A stretch of 7,187 nt of DNA from an uncultured Burkholderiales bacterium. Its GTDB lineage: Bacteria; Pseudomonadota; Gammaproteobacteria; Burkholderiales; Burkholderiaceae_F. This document shows, in pieces, positions 1-6,366 of the stretch (position 1 is the first letter of the stretch; every line of letters starts with the position of its first letter). Under the pieces are notes generated by a model. That model was not told the origin of the DNA. It was given only the letters and a program-made list of their open reading frames with translations, and ran no database searches. The stretch spans positions 1 to 7,187 of the forward strand of contig CAIQGU010000163.1 in the NCBI GenBank assembly GCA_903871435.1, written 5' to 3'. The translations under genes were made by a program, and so were the position numbers.

Positions 1-1122
1 ACCATGCCTGTGTCACATCACCATCCGTCGGCACTATCCCCTCTCACAGTGGCCGCCCGGTTGGCAAAGGGCCGTTACATCATTTTCATGAACGCCGGCG
101 ATTGGTTCCAATCATCGGACGCGTTGAGCCAGGTGTTCGAGACAGTGCTGGGCGAGCCCGATGTGATCTACGGGCACCATGTTTACCGCAGCGTCGCGGG
201 CCACGACGAGATTCACAAGGCGATGGATTTTGGCCAGACAACGCGCCAGCTTGCAGCGGGCGATGTCGGTTGGCAATGGCAGGCGGGGGTTCCGGGTCAC
301 CAGGCCACGCTGACGAAGTCGGCCGTGCTGCGGGAGCACCCCTATCGCAATGACCTGCGGATCGCGGCAGACCACGAATTCCTCCACCGCCTGGCGGCCC
401 GAGGAGGAACATTCCACCATTGCGCAACGGTTGTGGCCACGTATGTTGGCGGCGGCCTTTCGTGGCAAAGCCAGGAACGGTGCTTTGACGAGTGGCGCAC
501 CATCGCGGCGCAATATACGGCGCAGCCTCAAAAAGTGGCTGCGATCTTTTCGCGCATGCATGCCGAAATGCAGGCGAGCCTGTTACGCCGCGTGCCGTGG
601 CGCCAGCGATTGAGCCAGGCATTCCGTGGGCATCATGCGGTTGCGGTGCTGGCCTGGCGGGTACGCAAGCGGCTGGAGCGCATGTGGAAGGCGCGCGTCA
701 ACCGTGGCAGGGTGCTGCGGGTAGATTTTTCCGATGGCGATATCTCCCGGCATCTGCACCAGGCAAGGGGCCTGTCGCTGCCCGAAGGCTGGGGCCGCTG
801 GAGCGATGGTGCTCGTGTCGAGATTGAATTCCGGCAGCCTGTCAGAAATGCCCACCGGCTGAGCATTGAGATTCACAATGCCTTCGGACCCAATATTGGC
901 AAGCAGTTGGTCGTCCGGGTGGGCGCGTCCTCCTATCACCACAAGCTGGTGAAGGGCCCGCAACGTTTCAGCACCATCTTCGCGGCGGAACACCAAGCGG
1001 TGTCACGCGTGGAATTGCTGATTCCAGAACCCGCCTCGCCCGAGTCGCTGGAGGGCATACCCGACAAGCGGCGCCTCGGTGTCGCGGTCAGCGCCCTTGA
1101 ATTGCACGTAAGCAGCGGCTGA
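1..1122 (+). CDS. Family 2 glycosyltransferase, N-terminal half missing or outside the window, with C-terminal beta-rich domain
   Basis: This is probably a cytoplasmic GT-A enzyme that adds a sugar to a lipid-linked glycan. Residue numbers count from the ATG at base 4, but the frame is open to the left edge, so the true start may lie upstream. A family-typical block, IIFMNAGDWF (26-35), supplies the metal-site Asp (D33), and AADHEFL (121-127) matches the catalytic-base region of WcaA-like enzymes. The first beta strands and the DGGSTDGT-type nucleotide motif are not seen. Normally about 75 residues including an xDAxNxG motif precede FMNAGD, but here residues 1-20 look unrelated. After about residue 230 comes an extra domain with GLSLPEGWGRWSDG (256-269), FGPNIGK (294-300), PEPASPESL (341-349) and DKRRLGVA (354-361). 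I recall this pattern as a domain of unknown function at the C-terminus of phosphoglycerol transferases and some glycosyltransferases (possibly DUF7024). The GT call is firm; activity is doubtful unless an N-terminus exists upstream. Confidence 0.8.
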   Translation, partial: TMPVSHHHPSALSPLTVAARLAKGRYIIFMNAGDWFQSSDALSQVFETVLGEPDVIYGHHVYRSVAGHDEIHKAMDFGQTTRQLAAGDVGWQWQAGVPGHQATLTKSAVLREHPYRNDLRIAADHEFLHRLAARGGTFHHCATVVATYVGGGLSWQSQERCFDEWRTIAAQYTAQPQKVAAIFSRMHAEMQASLLRRVPWRQRLSQAFRGHHAVAVLAWRVRKRLERMWKARVNRGRVLRVDFSDGDISRHLHQARGLSLPEGWGRWSDGARVEIEFRQPVRNAHRLSIEIHNAFGPNIGKQLVVRVGASSYHHKLVKGPQRFSTIFAAEHQAVSRVELLIPEPASPESLEGIPDKRRLGVAVSALELHVSSG

Positions 1123-1158
1123 AGCCATGGGCGTGGCCGCATACGGGCATCGACGGGC

Positions 1159-2076
1159 GTGGACTTGAAGCGCTTGCTGTCTGCGGCTGGCTGGGGCGTA
1201 CGGCTGCGCCAGGTTCTAGGAGTACGCCTGGGGCGTTTGTATCAATATCCTCCGCGACCCTTGTGCCGTGCCAGGGTGGAGAGCACGCAAGCCGGCGTAA
1301 ATTTGCCGGCCATTGCGTTGGTCACGCCATCGTTCAACCAGGCGCCGTATATTGCCGCCACGGTAGACAGCGTACTCGCGCAGCGCTACCCTGGCCTGCA
1401 TTACGTCATCCAGGACGCGCGGTCACGCGATGGCACGGCGGACATTCTCGCCCGCTATTCAGCGGCGGAAGTCGAGGTTCACATGGAGGCCGACAGTGGC
1501 CAGGCCGACGCGCTCAATCGCGGCTTCGCACGCGCCCGGGGCGAAATCATGGGCTACCTCAATTCCGACGATCTCCTGCTGCCCGGTGCCTTGCATCTCG
1601 TGGGCCAGTACTTTCGCGATCACCCGGACGTGGATGTGGTGTACGGCAATCGCTTGATCGTGGACAGTTCGGGCAAGGAAATCGGGCGCTGGATATTGCC
1701 CGGGCACGATGGCCGCGTGCTGCGATCCGTCGACTACGTGCCGCAGGAGACCCTCTTCTGGCGCAGACGGATCTGGGAGCGGGTGGGCGGGCGCTTCGAT
1801 GCCGCGCTGCAATTTGCAATGGACTGGGACATGCTGCTGCGGTTCCTGGATGCCGGCGCGCAGTTTGCGCACCTGCCGCTGCTGCTTGGCGTTTTTCGCG
1901 TGCACACGGCACAAAAGACACAAGCCGCCTACCGCAGCCGCGGCAGTGCGGAAATGGCGCAGCTGCGCGCGAGACATGCCCTCGGGGCGGGCAGCACCTG
2001 CGAGCAGGTGCTGGCGCACGGACTTTTCCTGCTGGCGCACCGCCGCGCCGATGCACAATTCCTGGCGGGTTTTTAG
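1159..2076 (+). CDS. Family 2 glycosyltransferase (GT-A fold)
   Basis: This 305-residue soluble GT-A enzyme is predicted to transfer a sugar from a nucleotide donor during repeat-unit assembly. After a 50-residue lead containing a basic/aromatic stretch (RLGRLYQYPPRPL, 23-35) come VTPSFNQ (55-61), the nucleotide-binding segment QDARSRDGT (85-93, in place of the usual DGGSTDGT), DSGQADALNRG (112-122), the metal-binding NSDD (135-138), PQET (195-198) and MDWD (221-224), the likely catalytic-base region. It is complete and of normal length. The start is GTG at 1159: no ATG, GTG or TTG lies in frame between the previous gene's stop and this codon, and no strong ribosome binding site is visible. 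It follows the first glycosyltransferase by 36 bases on the same strand, so cotranscription is likely. Donor and acceptor cannot be read from the sequence. Confidence 0.9.
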   Translation: MDLKRLLSAAGWGVRLRQVLGVRLGRLYQYPPRPLCRARVESTQAGVNLPAIALVTPSFNQAPYIAATVDSVLAQRYPGLHYVIQDARSRDGTADILARYSAAEVEVHMEADSGQADALNRGFARARGEIMGYLNSDDLLLPGALHLVGQYFRDHPDVDVVYGNRLIVDSSGKEIGRWILPGHDGRVLRSVDYVPQETLFWRRRIWERVGGRFDAALQFAMDWDMLLRFLDAGAQFAHLPLLLGVFRVHTAQKTQAAYRSRGSAEMAQLRARHALGAGSTCEQVLAHGLFLLAHRRADAQFLAGF

Positions 2077-2187
2077 CAGACAATCGCAGGCCAGAATTGC
2101 CGGGACCTCTGCCGGCGGACGCCGCGATAGTTCAGGCGTTCGTAAGCCCCGTATTGAGGGTTTACCGTTGCCGGATGGGCCCGCGCT
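2077..2187 (+). other. 111-bp spacer between two glycosyltransferase genes
   Basis: The frame shared by both flanking genes carries stops here at 2128, 2143 and 2155, so the spacer is not a read-through or a frameshifted piece of either gene. It holds a small GC-rich dyad (CGGC/GCCG around 2113-2124) without a following T-run, so it is not a convincing terminator. The octamer GTTTACCG at 2160-2167 matches the core of the inverted repeat in the 3907-3998 spacer. GGATGGG (2173-2179) lies 8 bases before the TTG start of the next gene and may act as its ribosome binding site. I see no clear sigma-70 promoter. Confidence 0.4.
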
Positions 2188-2940
2188 TTGAGTACTTTCG
2201 CAGCACCGCTCGTGACCGTTGCAATACCGTCTTTCAACCAGGCGCGTTACCTGCGGGCAGCCCTCGATTCCGTCCTGGACCAGGGCGTACCCATGGAGAT
2301 CTTCGTCGCCGATGGTGGCTCCACTGACGGTTCCGCTGACATCATCCACGACTACGCAACGCACCTGACCGGTTGGCGCAGCCACCCGGATGGCGGCCAG
2401 GCCGCCGCAATCAACGAGTGCATCGCCAAAGGCCGCGCGCCGTATGTGTGCTGGCTCAATAGCGACGACCTGTTGCTACCGGGCGGTCTGCGCCGGCTCG
2501 TGCAGGAACTGGAGACGGCCGCGGCTGCGCCGGCGGCCTATGGCCGCGCGCGCAACCTTGACGAGCATTCCGGCAAGGAATCCGCCGTTTGGGTCGAACC
2601 GTTTTCGGAACGCCGCTTGGCGTTGCGCTGCATCGTCTCGCAGCCAGCGACGCTGATCCGTCGATCGGCGTGGGAAGCGCTGGGTGGTGTGAACGAAGAC
2701 CTGAGAATGACGATGGACTACGATCTGTGGTGGCGCTTGTATCGCCGGTTTGGCCCGCTGCGTTTCGTGGACGCATTTGTGGCCGTCAACCGCGAGCACG
2801 ATGCCACCAAGACCCGGCTCTACCGCCGGCGCCACTATCGCGAGGCCATGGATGTGGTGCGTCGGCATCATGGCGCGGTGCCACTCAAGTGGTGGCTGGC
2901 GCAGCCCTATGCGGTCTGGTACCGATCGCTGTTCCGGTAG
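2188..2940 (+). CDS. Family 2 glycosyltransferase (GT-A fold), compact
   Basis: This 250-residue cytoplasmic glycosyltransferase consists of little more than the GT-A core. Visible motifs are VAIPSFNQARYL (11-22), the canonical nucleotide motif DGGSTDGS (42-49), HPDGGQAAAIN (66-76), the metal-binding NSDDLLLPGG (91-100), SQPAT (151-155) and MDYDLWWRL (176-184), where the catalytic base is expected. The order matches the preceding glycosyltransferase, which suggests related enzymes adding successive sugars. I choose TTG at 2188: it is the first start after in-frame stops at 2143 and 2155, has a GGATGGG upstream, and leaves a natural N-terminus. GTG at 2212 is the alternative but would cut into the first beta strand. 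It ends 27 bases from the convergent decarboxylase gene with no obvious T-rich terminator between them. Sugar specificity is unknown. Confidence 0.9.
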   Translation: MSTFAAPLVTVAIPSFNQARYLRAALDSVLDQGVPMEIFVADGGSTDGSADIIHDYATHLTGWRSHPDGGQAAAINECIAKGRAPYVCWLNSDDLLLPGGLRRLVQELETAAAAPAAYGRARNLDEHSGKESAVWVEPFSERRLALRCIVSQPATLIRRSAWEALGGVNEDLRMTMDYDLWWRLYRRFGPLRFVDAFVAVNREHDATKTRLYRRRHYREAMDVVRRHHGAVPLKWWLAQPYAVWYRSLFR

Positions 2941-2967
2941 CGCGCCGCGCGCGTCCTCCAAAACGCT

Positions 2968-3906
<939 letters not shown>

Positions 3907-3910
3907 GTGG

Positions 3911-3920
3911 TCCCCCCCCT
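3911..3920 (-). promoter_or_regulatory. Ribosome binding site of the decarboxylase, inside a run of eight G
   Basis: On the minus strand the bases before the ATG read A-G8-A, then CCAC, then ATG. This is the only purine-rich segment at the right distance from the start, so it probably pairs with the anti-Shine-Dalgarno sequence. A mononucleotide run of eight G is unusual at such a site and could slip during replication, changing the spacing to the start codon. Confidence 0.6.
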
Positions 3921-3927
3921 GGCGGGC

Positions 3928-3989
3928 AGTTTACCGGCAGATATGGGGACGGCGGTGGGCGCACGGGCCGTTGTAGCGGCCGGTAAACT
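3928..3989. repeat. Perfect 11-bp inverted repeat in the divergent spacer, possible operator or paired promoter elements
   Basis: AGTTTACCGGC at 3928-3938 is the exact reverse complement of GCCGGTAAACT at 3979-3989, with 39-40 bases between the arms. Read outward, each arm presents GCCGGTAAACT toward its own gene: 21 bases before the decarboxylase start and 9 bases before the flippase start. The end of each arm, TAAACT, matches the -10 consensus TATAAT at four of six positions, but I see no good -35 hexamer at 16-18 bases. It could be a pair of binding sites for a regulator that controls both genes, a symmetric promoter pair, or a long-stem RNA leader. Function is inference. Confidence 0.5.
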
Positions 3990-3996
3990 CACCGGC
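3966..3996 (+). promoter_or_regulatory. Two overlapping hairpins just upstream of the flippase start
   Basis: GGCCG (3966-3970) can pair with CGGCC (3977-3981) around the loop TTGTAG, and GCCGG (3979-3983) can pair with CCGGC (3992-3996) around an 8-base loop. The stems share 3979-3981, so they exclude each other, and the second ends two bases before the ATG. The usual Shine-Dalgarno position holds no AGGAGG-like sequence. In RNA these could limit ribosome access, but short GC stems are common in such DNA. Confidence 0.3.
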
Positions 3997-3998
3997 TC

Positions 3999-5504
3999 AT
4001 GCGAACCGGCCGAAATTTCCTCTACAGCCTGCTCGGCGCGGGACTGCCCTTGCTGCTGGCGGTGGTGGCCGTGCCGGTTTTGGGACGCATTGCCGGGTAT
4101 GAGCGCCTGGGGTTCCTGACCATAGTCTGGGCGGCCATCGGGTACCTGGGTTTCCTGGATTTTGGCTTGAGCCGGGTGTTTTCACGGCGTGTGGCGCTGG
4201 CCGCCGCCGCGGGCACCCTGCCGGCCGAGACCGCCTTCCTGCGCTGGACCGCACGGCGCCTTTTTCTGGTGTGCAGCGCCGTAACACTAGTGCTGGCGTT
4301 TGCGGTGCCCTCGTCCTGGCTGGCCGGCGCCAATCCCGCTCCCGCGTGGCTGGTTGAGGTGCGCGGCGCCTGGATTCTGCTGGCGCTGTCGATACCAGCG
4401 TTGGTGCTCTCCAATGTCTGGCGCGGCGCCATCGAGGGCCAGGGCGCGTTCGGTGTGGCCAATGCGCTGCGGGTGGTGATGGGGGTATGGACGTTTGGCG
4501 CGCCGCTGCTGACCGCCGCCTTTACCAACGCCTTGCCCGCGCTGGTGGGCGGCATCGTGCTGGGGCGTTGGGTTTCGCTGTTGCTGCACCTGGCCTGGTG
4601 CCGGCGCCACCTGCCCTGGAATGCAGCCCGCACCGTGCCCGACACCAGCGCCCAGCGCGCCGCGCTGGGCCGCACGCTGGCCGAGGGCGCATGGGTAACC
4701 GTGAGCAGCGTGGTGGGCCCCGTGATGGTGGTGTTTGACCGCTTCCTGCTGGGCGCGGTGGCGGCGCTGGCCTCGGTGACCGTCTACGCCATTCCGCAAG
4801 AAGTGGTGCTGCGGATGCTGCTGGTGCCAGGGCTGCTGGCCAATGTGCTGTTCCCCCGCCTGGCCGTGCTGGCGCAGACCGATACGGCCGCCGGTTCCGC
4901 GTTGATCAACCGGGCTACCCGCATGACCATCGTCATGCAATTGCCGTTTTGCCTGGTGCTGGCCTGGCTGGCGCAGCCCTTGCTGCAGATCTGGCTGGGC
5001 AGCGCCATTGCCGATCCGGCGGCGCCCATCCTGCGCTGGCTGCTGGTGGGGTGCATTGTCAATACGGCGGCGCAGGTGCCGTTTGCGCACTTGCAGGCTA
5101 GCGGGCGTTCGCACATCACCGCGCGCATCCACGTGGCCGAGCTGCTGCCCTATTGCGCGTTGCTGTACTGGGCCGTGGCGCGCTACGGCGCGCTGGGCGC
5201 CGCCTGGGTCTGGAGCGCGCGCTGCGCCGTCGACGCCGGCCTGATGCTGCTGGCCAATTGGCAGATCGACCGTCAGGTGGTCTCGCCCCGGCTGCTGGTG
5301 ACGGTGGCCACCAGCCTGGCCGCCACCGTGGTGGCCGCCCTGGCCTTTGCACCCGCGCCCGGCGATGCAGTGGCGGCGGGCTGGATGGCCGCCACCGGCA
5401 TTGCGGGCGCCTGTATCACCGTGGCACTGGCCGGCCTTGACCGCAGTGACGCCCAGGACCTGCTGCGCCGGGCCCGCCACGCGGGCGGGTTGCTGCGGCC
5501 ATGA
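3999..5504 (+). CDS. Wzx-type lipid-linked oligosaccharide flippase (MOP superfamily)
   Basis: This is an inner-membrane protein predicted to translocate undecaprenyl-diphosphate-linked repeat units from the cytoplasmic to the periplasmic face. Its 501 residues are strongly hydrophobic, with about 12-14 probable helices: roughly 7-30, 36-58, 88-105, 122-140, 155-175, 180-200, 228-250, 275-292, 310-332, 345-365, 380-395, 397-420, 432-452 and 460-479. Family-like segments include the N-terminal run to LGR (28-30), LDFGLSRVFSR (53-63), VVFDRFLLG (244-252) and YAIPQEVVLRM (263-273). The start is fixed: an in-frame TAA lies at 3984 and ATG 3999 is the first start after it, though no ribosome binding site is evident. 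The stop overlaps the next start (ATGA, 5501-5504), so translation is probably coupled. Other MOP roles such as drug efflux are unlikely in this setting. Confidence 0.88.
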   Translation: MRTGRNFLYSLLGAGLPLLLAVVAVPVLGRIAGYERLGFLTIVWAAIGYLGFLDFGLSRVFSRRVALAAAAGTLPAETAFLRWTARRLFLVCSAVTLVLAFAVPSSWLAGANPAPAWLVEVRGAWILLALSIPALVLSNVWRGAIEGQGAFGVANALRVVMGVWTFGAPLLTAAFTNALPALVGGIVLGRWVSLLLHLAWCRRHLPWNAARTVPDTSAQRAALGRTLAEGAWVTVSSVVGPVMVVFDRFLLGAVAALASVTVYAIPQEVVLRMLLVPGLLANVLFPRLAVLAQTDTAAGSALINRATRMTIVMQLPFCLVLAWLAQPLLQIWLGSAIADPAAPILRWLLVGCIVNTAAQVPFAHLQASGRSHITARIHVAELLPYCALLYWAVARYGALGAAWVWSARCAVDAGLMLLANWQIDRQVVSPRLLVTVATSLAATVVAALAFAPAPGDAVAAGWMAATGIAGACITVALAGLDRSDAQDLLRRARHAGGLLRP

Positions 5505-6358
5505 GCGCTGCCGGCAACGGCGCGATCCCCACGTATCTGGTGGTGGTGGAATTTGGCGCCGTTTTGCGCGATGTCGACCACCGGCGCCTGCAGCGCCTGG
5601 CGCAGGATGCGGGCGCCACGCTATTGCCGGTGCGAACCGACCGCGTCCCCGAGCCGGGCCAGCTCGAGCCCAACCGTGCGTTCGAGTTCTCCGGCTTCCA
5701 GGACGGGCTGCAGACAGCGCTGGCACTGACAGAAGGCGCCAGCGAAACGGACGTCCTGCGGCTGGTGTTCGTCAACGACACGGTCTTTCGCGCGCACCTG
5801 CCCGGATACGGCAGCGCGCTGTTGCGCGCCTTGCTGGCCGTGCGCCCGCCCGCGCCGCCGGGCGGCGCATGCGTGGGTATTGAAGGCCCAGTGCCGGGCG
5901 ACCTCAGCGCCGAAGGCCGGGCGATACGCCGCTATGTTTCCACCTGGGCGTTTGCCGTGTGCGCATCGCGCGCTGCGATACAGAATCTGCGCTTTTTTGA
6001 GGCGGAAATCACTGAGGCCGCCTTTGCCGGCACCGTCTGGCCGGGCCTGCCGGCCGGCTACCGCGCCAGCATCGATTCCTGGCTTGAGCCGTTACACTAT
6101 CTGAAGGGTTGGTATCAGGCGATACCCGGCCGCCCGCTGGACGCGGCCACCCGCTGGCGCAAGCGCCACTCCATTTACCTGGAACATACGCTGGCCCTGC
6201 GCGCCGAGCGCGCGGGGATCGCCCTGCTGGACATTGGCGCTACCGTCTCCAGCCCGGCTAACCGGGTGCGATGGGCAACACTTAGGCTGGCGGACCGGTT
6301 GTTTGTGAACGGAAAGAAACTGCAACATCGGGTGCGGGTAAGACTGGACCGACGATAA
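5501..6358 (+). CDS. Uncharacterised protein of the polysaccharide locus, possibly glycosyltransferase-related
   Basis: I do not recognise this 285-residue protein with certainty. It has no signal peptide or membrane helix and so should be cytoplasmic. It opens with a predicted beta strand, TYLVVVEFG (11-19), then has LRLVFVNDTVF (86-96), a Gly-rich stretch with GACVGIEGPVPG (122-133), YVSTWAFAVCAS (145-156), a tryptophan-containing middle (W180, W194, W204) and KRHSIYLEHTLALRAERAGI (221-240) near a basic C-terminus. The order FVND, then a Gly turn, then ST-W-F resembles the NDS...G...QSYF layout of RgpF/rhamnan-synthesis-F type proteins. That likeness is from memory and weak. It overlaps the flippase by 4 bases and is followed 8 bases later by a family-4 glycosyltransferase, which supports a role in making or modifying the same glycan. 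Confidence 0.75.
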   Translation: MSAAGNGAIPTYLVVVEFGAVLRDVDHRRLQRLAQDAGATLLPVRTDRVPEPGQLEPNRAFEFSGFQDGLQTALALTEGASETDVLRLVFVNDTVFRAHLPGYGSALLRALLAVRPPAPPGGACVGIEGPVPGDLSAEGRAIRRYVSTWAFAVCASRAAIQNLRFFEAEITEAAFAGTVWPGLPAGYRASIDSWLEPLHYLKGWYQAIPGRPLDAATRWRKRHSIYLEHTLALRAERAGIALLDIGATVSSPANRVRWATLRLADRLFVNGKKLQHRVRVRLDRR

Positions 6359-6366
6359 GAACTGCC

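Noticed and set aside
16..24. Three histidines (HHH) near the ATG as a tag or metal site
   Set aside because: Three residues are too few, the segment may be junction sequence, and nothing else suggests a vector or metal-binding function.
1263..2327. 354-codon open frame on the plus strand in another frame
   Set aside because: It overlaps the second glycosyltransferase out of frame and is Arg/Gly/Pro-rich low-complexity sequence.
1459..2385. 308-codon open frame on the minus strand
   Set aside because: It runs antisense across two well-supported glycosyltransferases and the spacer between them, with no recognisable motifs.
2941..2967. GC-rich dyad (GCGCGCCGCGCGCG) as a bidirectional terminator between convergent genes
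   Set aside because: The self-complementary part leaves almost no loop and neither strand has a T-run after it, so a Rho-independent terminator is not supported.
3984..3989. TAAACT as a definite sigma-70 -10 element for the flippase
   Set aside because: Only four of six positions match and no acceptable -35 hexamer lies 16-18 bases upstream. It is kept only as a possibility within the inverted repeat.
4287..5726. 479-codon open frame on the minus strand
   Set aside because: It lies opposite the flippase and the next gene. Its product is rich in Gln, His, Gly and Arg with no domain, a typical antisense shadow in high-GC coding DNA.
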